NCBI RefSeq assembly: GCF_019249215.1
Contig: NZ_JAESDI010000007.1
Coordinates: 186,001-250,000, forward strand
Length of the DNA stretch: 64,000 nucleotides
From: Alteromonas lipotrueae
GTDB taxonomy: Bacteria; Pseudomonadota; Gammaproteobacteria; Enterobacterales; Alteromonadaceae
Reading direction: 5' to 3'
Under the pieces are notes generated by a model. That model was given only the letters and a program-made list of their open reading frames with translations, ran no database searches and had not been told where the DNA came from. The position numbers and the translations under genes are program-made. Shown here one piece after another: positions 36,929 through 46,826 of the stretch (within the stretch, counting starts at the first letter, position 1; every line of letters starts with the position of its first letter).

Positions 36929-38077
36929 ATGTTGCAAACCACGCGCAATTTAGTAACGCGCCTGATTAGAATTAGCCTATTCTTTTTCACGCTTATCGTG
37001 ACACTTCCCGCATTAAGCGCCGATTGGCTTTCTGATTATGCCAACTATGTGCAGCGCGAGGCCGCAAAATATAATGTGCCCGGCTATACCTTTGTTTATT
37101 ACGAGCAAGGCAAGGCACCACAAGTTTATGTCTATGGCAGAACTCACAAAGGCGGGAAGCGGATCACCGAAGACACCGTCTTTCGCCTAGCCTCGGTATC
37201 AAAAACCTTCACCGCGCTTCTTTCTGCCAAACTGGTTGAACAACAACGTTTGCATTGGGACACCCCCATTTCCACCCTGTTACCTGATATTCCCTTTGCT
37301 GTGGACGGTATGGAAACATTGCAGCTTCAGCACATTGTGGGCCAATCTAGCGGTTTTATGCCCAATGCCTACGACAACTTAATTGAAGCCGACTATTCGC
37401 TGCAACGGGTGCTAACGTCATTGAGTGAACTCGACCCTTTGTGCGTACCTGGTGAGTGCTACACCTACCAAAATGCGCTTTTTGGGGCGCTCGAGTACTA
37501 TTTTACGAACAATTATTCTTCTTATTCTCGGGAAGTACAAACTCAGCTGTTTACTCCGCTGGGCATGAATACCGCAAGTGTAGGAAAAGGCGGGTTGCTT
37601 GCTTCTGCATCCTGGGCTCGCCCACACATTGCTATTGCCAGAGATAGATGGCGGGAAGGCGCGGTTGAAAGCAACTACTACCGCTTTTCACCCGCAGCGG
37701 GTGTAAACGCAAGCATTACCGATATGACCATTTACTTGCAGGCTTTGCTAGGCGAATTTCCTACGGTGATCTCACCTGACATGATTGAGGAAGTCACCAC
37801 ACCACGGGTTAAAACCCAGCGCGAAACTAGGCGCAGAGGTTGGCGCGGAATGCTTAAAGACGCCCATTATGGGCTAGGCTGGCGCGTTTATGACTTTGAC
37901 GGCAAGCGCATTAACTATCATGGAGGTTGGGTAAAAGGGTATCGTGCTGATGTGGCGTTTGCGCCCGATTATAAAACCGGATATGTGATGCTGATGAATG
38001 CCGAATCGAATATGATAAATTCTACAACGGCTGAGTTTTGGAAGCGTTATTTTAAACAAGCAGAGGCTAAGGAATAG
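36929..38077 (+). CDS. Serine hydrolase of the class C beta-lactamase family
   Basis: About 382-residue secreted protein. Signal peptide of about 30 residues (LPALSA/D) when started at ATG 36929; a GTG at 36887 in frame would add 14 residues and is less likely. SxxK is SVSK (Ser89-Lys92, numbered from 36929), a YQN near residue 185 replaces the usual YxN, and HGGW near 330 stands at the KTG position. Probably a periplasmic D-alanyl-type peptidase or esterase. It is divergent from the Ada-AlkA operon and convergent with speA; no functional partner is evident. Confidence 0.85.
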   Translation: MLQTTRNLVTRLIRISLFFFTLIVTLPALSADWLSDYANYVQREAAKYNVPGYTFVYYEQGKAPQVYVYGRTHKGGKRITEDTVFRLASVSKTFTALLSAKLVEQQRLHWDTPISTLLPDIPFAVDGMETLQLQHIVGQSSGFMPNAYDNLIEADYSLQRVLTSLSELDPLCVPGECYTYQNALFGALEYYFTNNYSSYSREVQTQLFTPLGMNTASVGKGGLLASASWARPHIAIARDRWREGAVESNYYRFSPAAGVNASITDMTIYLQALLGEFPTVISPDMIEEVTTPRVKTQRETRRRGWRGMLKDAHYGLGWRVYDFDGKRINYHGGWVKGYRADVAFAPDYKTGYVMLMNAESNMINSTTAEFWKRYFKQAEAKE

Positions 38078-38162
38078 GCTGGCACTTAACACTCGTTTTC
38101 TCTATTACGAATACGAATTTTAAGCGCCACCGTGTGTTTGTTCTTACGTTAACCCGCCGAAA

Positions 38163-40082
38163 TTACGGCTTTAAGTAGGTATAACCGCTTAAGCAATTTT
38201 CGTAAAAATCGGTCCAGCGAACACCTTCTTTCGGGTTAATTTTCCCACCTGACACTTGTCTGTCGATAAGACGTTTCACATCAGATGCCATAGCCCGTGG
38301 GTTGTATTGCATAATGTTTAAAACATCTTCAACTGAAGAGCCTTTCACCACTTCTTCGATATAAAAGTCTTCTGGATCGTCATCGTAGCTAAAGATGTGC
38401 ACTTCGTTCAAACGACCAAACAAGTTGTGCATGTCACCCATTACGTCCTGATATGCGCCAGTTAAGAATAGGCCAATATAGTAAGGCTCATCTTTCTTAA
38501 GCGGGTGCATCGGCAATACATCGGTAATTTCACGGCCAATAGAAAACTGATCAATTTTGCCGTCACTGTCACAGGTAATATCAACCAATGAGCAGTTCAC
38601 CGTAGGCTTTTCGTTCATGCGCGTAAGCGGCACGACCGGAAGCAACTGGTCGATGGCCCATGTATCAGCGGCAGACTGAAATACCGAAAAGTTACACAAG
38701 TATTGCGAAGACAAGCTGTAATCTAACTCTTGCAGTTCTTCAGGTACGTACTCTTCTTTGCGATACCATATTTGCAAACGCGCCATGATATCCCAGTAAA
38801 GGGTTTCAATTTTTGCCAACTCTTCTAAAGACAACACGCGCAATTTAAAGGCACCGAGTGCTTGTTCTTTATATTGCGACGCATCGTTATACACTTCGTG
38901 CATGTTGGTTTGATTCTCGAAATCGTCTGACAACTCACGCATATTTTTCAAAAACACATGTTCGTTTGCATTTTCAGACGTATCGATTTGTGCCGCATTC
39001 GACTTAATTTCGCCCACAATTTCTGTCACTACACAACTGTGGTGTGCGGTGATAGCTCGGCCACTTTCACTCACTAAATTGGGATGCGGTACGCCTTCTA
39101 GGTCGCACATCTCTTTCATGCCGTAAACCACGTCGGCGACGTATTCTTGCATACTGTAGTTGCGTGAAGATTCGTTAGTAGAGTTACTACCGTCGTAATC
39201 AATGCCTAAGCCGCCACCTACATCCACATAATCTAGTGGAAAGCCCATCTTGTGCAAATCTGCATAAATACGTGCGCCTTCGGTCATGGCCTCTTTTACC
39301 GCACGAATATCGGTAAGCTGGCTACCAATGTGGAAATGCAGTAACTTAAGACAATGAGACATACCTTGCTCTTCAAGGTAACGGGCGGTTTTAATGATTT
39401 CGGTAATGGTAAGGCCAAACTTGGCACGTTCGCCACCAGAGCTTTCCCATTTACCACGGCCTTTCACCGTCATTTTAGCGCGCACGCCGATAATAGGGTC
39501 TATTTTCAGTTCTTTAGACACTTTTACCAACAGCAGTAGTTCACTGTACTTTTCAACCACCACCACTATCTTGCGACCAAGCTTTCGACCTAACAATGCT
39601 AGGCGCATAAACTCATCATCTTTATAGCCATTTAAAATGGTCAGGGAATCTTCGTTGTTGTTCATGGCAAGTACGGTAAGCAGCTCAGCTTTTGAGCCCG
39701 CTTCTAAACCATAGTTAAAAGGTGCGCCTGCCTCTACAATCTCTTCTACCACTTCACGCATCTGGTTTACTTTTACCGGATAAACGCCTTGGTATACGCC
39801 CTTGTACTCAGCTTCTTCAATAGTGCTACGAAACACCTTATTCAGACTAGCAACCTGGGAGCGTAAGATATCGTGAAAACGAACTACTACAGGGAATTGA
39901 ACCCCTTCTTTTCGAATCTCTTCAACAACCGATTTAAAATCGATGCGAATACTGGGATCATCAGGAACTGGAGTCACATGTACGTTACCATTTTCACCAA
40001 CTTGAAAATAGCCGCCACCCCATTGAGACACGCCATAGACGCGCTCTGCTTCTTCAATGCTCCAATCTGACAATGTAGTCAC
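38163..40082 (-). CDS. speA: Biosynthetic arginine decarboxylase
   Basis: 639-residue PLP enzyme that converts arginine to agmatine for polyamine synthesis. It is an alanine-racemase-fold decarboxylase: VYPVKVNQMREVVEEIV holds the PLP lysine, FHIGSQL and DVGGGLGIDYDGS bind the cofactor phosphate, and VSESGRAITAHHS is a SpeA hallmark. Full length. No agmatinase gene lies next to it in this window, so the next step is encoded elsewhere. Monocistronic. Confidence 0.95.
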   Translation of the reverse strand: MTTLSDWSIEEAERVYGVSQWGGGYFQVGENGNVHVTPVPDDPSIRIDFKSVVEEIRKEGVQFPVVVRFHDILRSQVASLNKVFRSTIEEAEYKGVYQGVYPVKVNQMREVVEEIVEAGAPFNYGLEAGSKAELLTVLAMNNNEDSLTILNGYKDDEFMRLALLGRKLGRKIVVVVEKYSELLLLVKVSKELKIDPIIGVRAKMTVKGRGKWESSGGERAKFGLTITEIIKTARYLEEQGMSHCLKLLHFHIGSQLTDIRAVKEAMTEGARIYADLHKMGFPLDYVDVGGGLGIDYDGSNSTNESSRNYSMQEYVADVVYGMKEMCDLEGVPHPNLVSESGRAITAHHSCVVTEIVGEIKSNAAQIDTSENANEHVFLKNMRELSDDFENQTNMHEVYNDASQYKEQALGAFKLRVLSLEELAKIETLYWDIMARLQIWYRKEEYVPEELQELDYSLSSQYLCNFSVFQSAADTWAIDQLLPVVPLTRMNEKPTVNCSLVDITCDSDGKIDQFSIGREITDVLPMHPLKKDEPYYIGLFLTGAYQDVMGDMHNLFGRLNEVHIFSYDDDPEDFYIEEVVKGSSVEDVLNIMQYNPRAMASDVKRLIDRQVSGGKINPKEGVRWTDFYENCLSGYTYLKP

Positions 40083-40188
40083 CTTTTAAAAACTATGCTG
40101 AACGCTGCTGTTCAGAAATTAATGCGAAATAGGGCGGTATTATAGACAACGTACAATGTGGTGCTACGTAAAATATCGATTGTCTCGA

Positions 40189-40623
40189 CTAATTTTGTTT
40201 ATCGATGACTTGTCGGCTAACCCATTCAAGAATATACGCCTTTGTTTCACCACTAAACACCGAATCGACTTGCCTAATAAACGAATCTTGGTTTTTGGTA
40301 CGGTGCAATGTGAAGTTTTGCTCATTAAAGAATTTTGCGGCTATGTGATCGGCGACAGTTTTGTCGTCTTCAAGCCAAATTTCAATTTTCTGATTTCGTC
40401 TATCAATTTGTATCGGCGCTTTCATTCGGGCAAAAAACTCCGAATCTGGCACTTCCCAAGACCGCATATCTACAATGATATGAAAGGCTTTTCCTCGCCT
40501 AGCGTTGAGCGTATCCGCAAACGTTGCTAGATACTGAATGTTGGTGCTCATGTCCCAACGCCCGCGCAGTGTTACCAAAATAAGATCTTGAAACACTTCA
40601 ATGTGATAATACTGATTTGACAT
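40189..40623 (-). CDS. Unknown 144-residue cytoplasmic protein
   Basis: Not recognised with confidence. About 144 residues from ATG 40623; a TTG at 40647 in frame gives eight more. No signal or membrane helix. A pattern of strand (ILVTLRGRW), helix (about 45-60), strand (FHIIVDMRSW), then helices, and a strand IEIWLEDDK, recalls STAS/SpoIIAA-like domains, which act as small regulatory partners. This is a resemblance only. It lies alone between speA and the pnt operon on the same strand. Confidence 0.6.
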   Translation of the reverse strand: MSNQYYHIEVFQDLILVTLRGRWDMSTNIQYLATFADTLNARRGKAFHIIVDMRSWEVPDSEFFARMKAPIQIDRRNQKIEIWLEDDKTVADHIAAKFFNEQNFTLHRTKNQDSFIRQVDSVFSGETKAYILEWVSRQVIDKQN

Positions 40624-40810
40624 CTGTCTAACTGCAATCCCTTTCAAAAGCTCGACTAAAGTAGCATATGCAATGGTAAAGGTGATTATTATCGTTGTAC
40701 AAGAAATGTCTCATCTTTTTCGTGGAAAAAAAATGGTGCATATTAAGAAATGAAATCAACTAAAAAACAGCAACTTAGAATTAACAGCTATCGCTGAGGA
40801 CAAAACAGCA

Positions 40811-40830
40811 GCAGGCATTTTCATACCTGC
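40811..40830 (-). terminator. Probable terminator of the pnt operon
   Basis: On the minus strand GCAGGTAT / ATGCCTGC with a GAAA tetraloop and one G-U pair, followed by TGTTTTG. It lies 18 bases beyond the pntB stop. Confidence 0.55.
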
Positions 40831-40847
40831 CACTGATATTTTATACC

Positions 40848-42242
40848 TTAATCGTCACCAAACTCTCTCACGATACTGTTAATTGTTTCTTTAGCATCGC
40901 CCAATACCATACGGGTATTGTCTTTAAAGAAGAGCGGGTTATCTACCCCAGCAAAACCAGCATTGGCAGAGCGTTTAAGCACGAATACGGTCTTAGCGCG
41001 ATATGCTTCAATAACCGGCATCCCGTAAATTGGACTACCTTTCATTTCTTTCGCGGCAGGGTTAACCACGTCGTTAGCCCCAATAACAATAACCACATCG
41101 TAGTTTTCCATACGCGGGTTAACATCATCCATTTCGTACAGTTGGTCATACGGAACATCGGCTTCGGCGAGCAGAACATTCATGTGGCCCGGCATACGCC
41201 CGGCTACCGCGTGAATGGCATAGTCTACGGTGCACCCGTTATCTTCCAGCAACGACTGCATTTCACGCACCGCATGTTGCGCTTGCGCTACTGCCATACC
41301 GTAACCAGGTACCACCAATACCGACTGCGCCGCTTCTAATACATAAAATGCATCTTGGGCAGACAAAATCTTAATTTCGCCTTCAATTTTTTCACCCGCT
41401 TCCACAGGCTTCGAAAACCCAGACAACAACACGTTCATTAACGAGCGGTTCATTGCCTTACACATAATGTTAGTAAGAATAAGACCTGAAGCACCAACCA
41501 ACAAACCAGTAACAATCAAAATAGTGTTGCCGGTGGCTAAACCTGCCGCCGTAGCCGCTACACCTGAATAACTATTCAATAAGGCAATAACCACTGGCAT
41601 ATCGGCGCCACCAATTGAGATAGTTGCCCACAGGCCGAAGCTGAGCGCCAGCGCAATAGCGCAGTATAGCCACAGGGTATTTTGGGGTTCTGTGGTAAAA
41701 AAGTACCCTACTACTAGCATAGCAATTAGATGCAGTACGCTAAGTTCGCGAAGACCGGTAAAAATTACGGCTTTAGACGACATTTTGCCAGACAACTTAC
41801 CCCACGCTACCACAGAACCAGAGAACGTAACGCCCCCCACTAAAATAGTGAAGAACAAGGTAATGTACGTAAACGCAGTAGCGGCTTGAAGGGCAACCAT
41901 GCTCATGCCAGACAATGTAGCCCAACCGAGCAATAATGAAGCTGCACCACCAAAGCCATTAAACAACGACACCATTTCTGGCATGGCTGTCATTTCAACT
42001 GATTTGGCTTTCCAAGCACCAAACGCACCACCAACAACAACGCCTAAAATAATCCATTGATAAGTGATTATTTGTTGATCGAGCAACGTCACTATAACGG
42101 CAATCAACATACCCACAGCAGAAACAAAGTTACCCCGTTTTGCTGTATCTGGATGGCTAAGTAATTTTAGCCCTAAAATAAATAACGCTGCGGCTACAAC
42201 GTACGCAAGATTGATTATGGTTTCGATATCATTCACTTGCAT
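40848..42242 (-). CDS. pntB: Proton-translocating NAD(P) transhydrogenase, beta subunit
   Basis: 464-residue subunit: about nine membrane helices (residues 5-260) forming much of the proton channel, then the NADP(H)-binding domain (290-460) with VVPGYGMAVAQAQHAVREM and VVIGANDVVNPAA. With the two alpha parts it couples hydride transfer from NADH to NADP with proton entry, supplying NADPH. It starts five bases downstream of the small alpha subunit stop; all three genes form one operon. Confidence 0.96.
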   Translation of the reverse strand: MQVNDIETIINLAYVVAAALFILGLKLLSHPDTAKRGNFVSAVGMLIAVIVTLLDQQIITYQWIILGVVVGGAFGAWKAKSVEMTAMPEMVSLFNGFGGAASLLLGWATLSGMSMVALQAATAFTYITLFFTILVGGVTFSGSVVAWGKLSGKMSSKAVIFTGLRELSVLHLIAMLVVGYFFTTEPQNTLWLYCAIALALSFGLWATISIGGADMPVVIALLNSYSGVAATAAGLATGNTILIVTGLLVGASGLILTNIMCKAMNRSLMNVLLSGFSKPVEAGEKIEGEIKILSAQDAFYVLEAAQSVLVVPGYGMAVAQAQHAVREMQSLLEDNGCTVDYAIHAVAGRMPGHMNVLLAEADVPYDQLYEMDDVNPRMENYDVVIVIGANDVVNPAAKEMKGSPIYGMPVIEAYRAKTVFVLKRSANAGFAGVDNPLFFKDNTRMVLGDAKETINSIVREFGDD

Positions 42243-42247
42243 ACTCC

Positions 42248-42532
42248 TTATTTTTTATCTTTCTTTTTAAACATGCTTAGCATGCGATCGGTTACCAAGT
42301 AACCACCCACAACGTTTATACTGGCAAGCGCTACCGCCGCGGTTCCTAATATCGTGGTCAACACATTGTTATCGCCACCAGACGCTGCCAATGCCCCCAC
42401 CAAGGTAATACCTGAAATAGCATTAGAGCCCGACATTAATGGCGTATGTAAAGTCGCAGGTACTTTGCGAATTAACTCAAATCCAAGAAAACCAGCAAGC
42501 AGCACAATAAATAGTAAATAGATAATTTCCAT
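42248..42532 (-). CDS. pntAB: NAD(P) transhydrogenase, alpha subunit part 2 (membrane)
   Basis: 94-residue membrane subunit with three helices, matching the C-terminal part of E. coli PntA: a separate gene here, as in Rhodospirillum. GSNAISGITLVGAL and GTAAVALASINVVGGYLV are the conserved helices. Two bases separate the end of the upstream alpha gene from its start region. Confidence 0.93.
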   Translation of the reverse strand: MEIIYLLFIVLLAGFLGFELIRKVPATLHTPLMSGSNAISGITLVGALAASGGDNNVLTTILGTAAVALASINVVGGYLVTDRMLSMFKKKDKK

Positions 42533-42534
42533 AA

Positions 42535-43692
42535 TTACGCTCCTTTGTAGGCGTTGGTTAACATATCGTTGGTAATGGCACCGTTATGAGCAATAACACA
42601 GCCACTTAAAATATCGTCTTCTAGATTCAAACCAAACACGTTGCTTTCGGTGTCGTAGAATTCATCTACCAAGTTATAAATATTGTTCGCATACATATCA
42701 GTGGCTGCGCGGGCAACCGCTTGGCTCCAGTTACCGGTGCCTATCACTGTTACGCCATTCACTTGGGCTACTTCACCGGCCACAGAACCTTCAACGTTAC
42801 CGCCTGATTGGGCTGCCATATCGACCACCACGCTACCAGGCTTCATTAGTGCCAAAGTCTCTTTGCTAATTAGCACTGGTGGTTTGCGACCAAACAGCTG
42901 TGCGGTGGTAATAACAATATCTGAATCAGCAATTGCATCACGCTGCGCGTCTTGCTGTTTCGCTTTTTGTTCATCGGTGAGTTCTTTGGCGTAGCCGTCT
43001 TTAGTTTGACCGGTTTCGCCAATATCGATTTTAAGAAACTTACCGCCTAGAGACTCCACTTGCTCAGCAACAACGGGGCGCGTGTCGTAGGCGAGTACGT
43101 TCGCCCCTAATCGTTTCGCCGTGGCAATAGCTTGCAAGCCAGCCACGCCAGCACCAATAATGAACACTTTGGCGGGCTTTATTGTTCCCGACGGTGTCAT
43201 CATCATAGGTAATATAGAAGGTAAGTAGTTCGCGGCTTGCATTACCATTACATAGCCAGCAAGGCTCGCTTGTGAACTTAGCGCATCCATTTTTTGGGCT
43301 CGAGATGAGCGGGGGATCATTTCAACCGAAATAGCCGTTAAGCCTTTGTTTGCTATTGACTCAACCAGCGGTTGCTCAAAGAAAGGGTCAAGATGGCCAA
43401 CCACAATGGCCCCTTTTTTCATCACCGACAGTTGGGATTCAGCCGGTTTATTTACGCTTACAAGCATATCGGCTGTTGATAATGCACTATTCACATCATC
43501 AATAACAATTCCACCCACATCTACATATTCTTTATCGGCATACCCCGATAACAAACCTGCCCCACTTTCTATGTGAAGCTCAGCCCCTTTCTTCACCAAG
43601 CGTTGTACACTTGATGGGGTTACTGCACAGCGCTTCTCCACATTGGATAGTGGCATCGGTATTTTCGATTCGTTTAATACTATGATTTTCAC
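42535..43692 (-). CDS. pntAA: NAD(P) transhydrogenase, alpha subunit part 1 (NAD-binding)
   Basis: About 385-residue soluble NAD(H)-binding subunit. The fold has VFIIGAGVAGLQAIATAKRLGA and the VDMAAQSGGNVEGS loop, and RVAVTPSSV-like residues at the N-terminus. I set the start at GTG 43692, because GAGGAG is six bases upstream and the protein then begins KIIVLNES like its relatives; a longer frame to 43761 adds 23 unlike residues. It heads the pnt operon. Because PntA is split, three chains form the enzyme instead of two as in E. coli. Confidence 0.95.
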   Translation of the reverse strand: MKIIVLNESKIPMPLSNVEKRCAVTPSSVQRLVKKGAELHIESGAGLLSGYADKEYVDVGGIVIDDVNSALSTADMLVSVNKPAESQLSVMKKGAIVVGHLDPFFEQPLVESIANKGLTAISVEMIPRSSRAQKMDALSSQASLAGYVMVMQAANYLPSILPMMMTPSGTIKPAKVFIIGAGVAGLQAIATAKRLGANVLAYDTRPVVAEQVESLGGKFLKIDIGETGQTKDGYAKELTDEQKAKQQDAQRDAIADSDIVITTAQLFGRKPPVLISKETLALMKPGSVVVDMAAQSGGNVEGSVAGEVAQVNGVTVIGTGNWSQAVARAATDMYANNIYNLVDEFYDTESNVFGLNLEDDILSGCVIAHNGAITNDMLTNAYKGA

Positions 43693-44135
43693 ACGCTTCT
43701 CCTCACGTCCAGGCTCCACGAGAATGACATCCTTTATAGATGAACAAGCCATTTTATTCACTTATGCTTAACATGCCTTTTGGAAATCAAAACTGTTCTC
43801 ATCCCTTATTTACGCTAAAACACTTCTTTTAAAAGTCATAAAAGTAGCCACTACTGTTCACCACTTTTACCACTCAGCAAAAGAACTTACGGCATTTGCA
43901 CATGCTCAACTAGTATTATTTTGCTACGAGTCATAACTAGAATTTATATGAGATTGGCATAGCGGGAATTAATGCAGCTTGGCAAGAGTATTAATTTTAT
44001 GAATCAACAAGTATTGAATTTAGTATTGATAGGCAGCGAAGCTAAATTTCCATTACAAATATTTAAAACATGCCACGTGATCACGCTACACTCAGCGTAT
44101 GTAATAAGCCTATTCGTTTATAAAGAGAACCTACT
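43693..44135. other. Intergenic region between pnt operon and the DUF6435-type gene
   Basis: About 440 bases with divergent promoters. Apart from the unlikely in-frame extension of pntAA I see no gene, repeat or clear operator. Confidence 0.4.
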
Positions 44136-44312
44136 ATGTTCGGCATGTTTAATTCCAACCCTACTAAAAAAATGCGTAAGCAATATAACGCTCTTTTAGA
44201 GAAAGCCATGGTGGCGCAACGCAATGGTGATATGAAAAGCTACGCCAAAATAACAGAAGAGTCAGAAACTTTATGGAGTGAAATACAGGCAATAGAGAAA
44301 GGTGACAAATAA
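44136..44312 (+). CDS. Small DUF6435-like protein
   Basis: 58-residue basic helical protein beginning MFGMFNSNPTKKMRKQY and continuing with LLEKAM.AQRNGD, the pattern I associate with DUF6435, a family of tiny proteins with no known function in Alteromonas, Vibrio and Shewanella relatives. Ends WSEIQAIEKGDK. AAAGAGA lies about eight bases before the ATG. It is a single gene and is below common gene-finding length limits. Confidence 0.8.
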   Translation: MFGMFNSNPTKKMRKQYNALLEKAMVAQRNGDMKSYAKITEESETLWSEIQAIEKGDK

Positions 44313-44421
44313 AAATAGGTTCGCTATCGACCGAGCACTCTTACAGGTTACAATAGCATCATTATTTTACGGTGTTGCATAATGCGAATCATGTGATGCC
44401 TTGCTGTTGCGGATTTGCGTT

Positions 44422-45120
44422 ATGAGTAAGTGTTTTCTGTTTTGTTTAGGAACTTTGGTTAGCCTAGCCATGTTCCAGCCTTCTGCGCATGCAATGAATG
44501 CTGGCCAATACTACTATTTCATTTCTGATAGTTGCGTTCCCAAAGGCCCGCAGGCCCCAGAAGAGCGTGGCGTAGTTACCCCGGATGTTTTGCTGTTTGA
44601 AGTGCTACCTGCCGGTATCAGCGATTACATGATAAACATGAATACCGCAGCGTTGATTAATTACAATGAAGAAGGCCAAGACTACCTGACAGGCTTAGAA
44701 GAAGAGCAAGTCTACACGGCAGGCCAAGTAGCGAAAAATGCGAATTATACCCAACACGATTTTATGCTGCAGCGCGAAGCCATTGGGCTAAAAGCCTTAA
44801 TTAACGTTCTTAATGCGTTTTCTCAGCATCAAGCTGATAAGGGCTATTTTTATAAAAAACTGCTCTCAATTACCGACCCCAACACTCGATTTAAAGCCGT
44901 TACTCGCGTACGCCTTACCGACGTGGCTCATAAAAATAAAATGCAATTAACGGAGTACGCGTCACGCTACTACGTACTAGACAGCCAAGGTGTCGCATCA
45001 CAAACCCCTTTTATCGAAGTCGACCATAGCACAGCGTTACGTGAAGATATTCACAGCGCTAACAGCCCGTACCGTATTTATACCAAACATGGCGTTTGCG
45101 GCGAACGTTGGGTGCCCTAA
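44422..45120 (+). CDS. Unknown secreted protein
   Basis: About 232-residue protein not recognised. With ATG 44422 it has a signal peptide to about residue 25 (SAHA); TTG 44401 would add seven residues. The mature protein is mixed alpha/beta, with one cysteine near its N-terminus (SDSCVPKG) and one near its end (GVCGERW) that may form a disulphide. No membrane helix after the signal. It sits alone, convergent with the PepSY gene by 25 bases; context gives no function. Confidence 0.65.
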   Translation: MSKCFLFCLGTLVSLAMFQPSAHAMNAGQYYYFISDSCVPKGPQAPEERGVVTPDVLLFEVLPAGISDYMINMNTAALINYNEEGQDYLTGLEEEQVYTAGQVAKNANYTQHDFMLQREAIGLKALINVLNAFSQHQADKGYFYKKLLSITDPNTRFKAVTRVRLTDVAHKNKMQLTEYASRYYVLDSQGVASQTPFIEVDHSTALREDIHSANSPYRIYTKHGVCGERWVP

Positions 45121-45145
45121 ACTAATCAGGGCTTTTAATCGTCAA

Positions 45146-46642
45146 CTACAATACAAACTGCTTTTGTTCACCCGAGGCAAAAACAACGTTCAGCGTGATG
45201 TGGTTATCTAGCGGGTTATCCGATTGACGATACGAATAATTAAATATGCTAGTTGATGCAAAGGTCTTTTGTTTTACGGCATGAGTTTGCCCGTTCTGAT
45301 CAAGCGCTGTTATTGAATGGATTATGGGTATCCCTTTTTTATGCTGCGCCCTTAACACTAAATGGTATTCATCTATACCTTCTTGGCGCAATTCGCTGTT
45401 CAATATATAGCCTTCGTATATGAAAGTATCTGTGGTAATCAGCTCGCCACTCTCACTATAATTGATTTGCCCTTTCACATAAAAACACCCAAAAATAGCG
45501 GTTACAAATAAGATGGGAAAAGTCTTAATTTGCGCCTTCGATATATGCGTTTTCTTAACTCTTTTATACGTCATCATAACGCCGGTAATTGTTAGCCCCG
45601 TTAACAATAAACCAAACGTAAACCATATTAGTTTAGTGGTGAGCTTTCCAAATGTGCCAAAGTGCAGCGGGTCGACCATTTCATTGAGATATTCATCGAA
45701 GGCGATATCTTCCGATTTCTGCACCTGAATGACATCTCCCGAGACAGGATCTAAAAACACTCGATTGGCTCTAGCTCTAACGAAAATATCTTGGGTGTAA
45801 CCTAAAACAGTTATCGCTTGCTTAGGTGAACGAGGATACAGTATTTGCTGGGGTGCCCAATTTGGAAAGGCACTCGATGCGCGCGCAATAATAGTATCGG
45901 CAGGTAACAAAGGTAATGCATCACCAAATTCCTCAATACGTTGGGTTGTTGGCCCGGGACGAGGGGGCTCAAAACCATCGCCAGCCACCAGAAAACCAAA
46001 TTCAATGAGATACCAAAATGCAGTGATAACCATGAGGGTAATAAACCACATCGACCAAATTCCGGCCACCTTATGCAAGTCGCTTAGCAGCACCCGAATA
46101 CCTTTACCTTTTCGTATCCGAAACGCGTCCTTTTTAAGCCTTCCTGTGGTTTTTAGCCCCGTATAAAGTGAAATCATCAGTACAATAGCGAGGGAGCTGA
46201 CAATGGGTAAACCAATGAAACTTGGCATAAAGAAATATCGATGCAGATCTCTAAAAAAACGCTGAACCGTTAAAAATGGTGTAGTTCCGGTAACGTCGCC
46301 TGTCCATTGATTGACATGAACATGGTAGCGTGTGCCATTTGCCCGCAAGAAAGTGGCCCTGTATGCAAAGTGATCGTTTTCCCCAGCAGTCAGCATTATC
46401 AACATGTCATCAGGATTAGCCCGCTCCTTCGCATTGGCCTCCATTTCCCCCCAAGACACTTTTTCGCCCTCGGGTGACACGCGCATATCATCTTGCAGCA
46501 ACCAATCAATCTCATTGGAAATTGTGGCTATGGTGCCAGTAGCCAGCAGCAAAGCGGTTAAAAATGCAAGATTGAAACCTAACCAAATATGCCAATTGTA
46601 TAGCTTACGCTTTCTACGCTTTGAGCTAACGACTTCAACCAT
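45146..46642 (-). CDS. PepSY-domain iron-uptake membrane protein
   Basis: About 498-residue inner membrane protein of the PepSY_TM family (WHIWLGFNLAFLTALLLATGTI as first helix; LHKVAGIWSMWFITLMVITAFWYL as a later one), members of which accompany siderophore receptors and are thought to reduce ferric siderophores. Periplasmic PepSY repeats lie near residues 50-110 and 255-320. The start is set at ATG 46642 because the frame to 46711 begins with TTG and overlaps a Fur-like box. The C-terminal 100 residues extend beyond the usual core. Divergent from a siderophore receptor, supporting the iron role. Confidence 0.87.
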   Translation of the reverse strand: MVEVVSSKRRKRKLYNWHIWLGFNLAFLTALLLATGTIATISNEIDWLLQDDMRVSPEGEKVSWGEMEANAKERANPDDMLIMLTAGENDHFAYRATFLRANGTRYHVHVNQWTGDVTGTTPFLTVQRFFRDLHRYFFMPSFIGLPIVSSLAIVLMISLYTGLKTTGRLKKDAFRIRKGKGIRVLLSDLHKVAGIWSMWFITLMVITAFWYLIEFGFLVAGDGFEPPRPGPTTQRIEEFGDALPLLPADTIIARASSAFPNWAPQQILYPRSPKQAITVLGYTQDIFVRARANRVFLDPVSGDVIQVQKSEDIAFDEYLNEMVDPLHFGTFGKLTTKLIWFTFGLLLTGLTITGVMMTYKRVKKTHISKAQIKTFPILFVTAIFGCFYVKGQINYSESGELITTDTFIYEGYILNSELRQEGIDEYHLVLRAQHKKGIPIIHSITALDQNGQTHAVKQKTFASTSIFNYSYRQSDNPLDNHITLNVVFASGEQKQFVL

Positions 46643-46703
46643 GCTGTGCTCACTGCGCTCCGACAATAACAAGTATAAGAAGACGTACGAGCTTAGTTTA
46701 AAT

Positions 46704-46722
46704 GAAAACAATTATCAATATC
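46704..46722. promoter_or_regulatory. Candidate Fur box 1
   Basis: GAAAACAATTATCAATATC matches 14 of 19 positions of GATAATGATAATCATTATC by eye. It lies 60 bases before the PepSY start. Confidence 0.55.
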
Positions 46723-46746
46723 ATATGGGCGTTTAAACACAATTAA

Positions 46747-46765
46747 GCGAATGATAACAATTATT
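46747..46765. promoter_or_regulatory. Candidate Fur box 2
   Basis: GCGAATGATAACAATTATT matches 14 of 19 Fur consensus positions by eye, about 60 bases before the siderophore receptor start. It would place the divergent pair under iron control. Confidence 0.6.
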
Positions 46766-46826
46766 ATTTGCATTTGAATAATTAGTATTGTAAATATTTG
46801 TTTTTATTTAACAAGATGGACAAAAA

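Noticed and set aside
43972..44199. 75-residue frame overlapping the small DUF6435-type gene
   Set aside because: Different frame from the well-formed 58-residue gene and no recognisable protein pattern.
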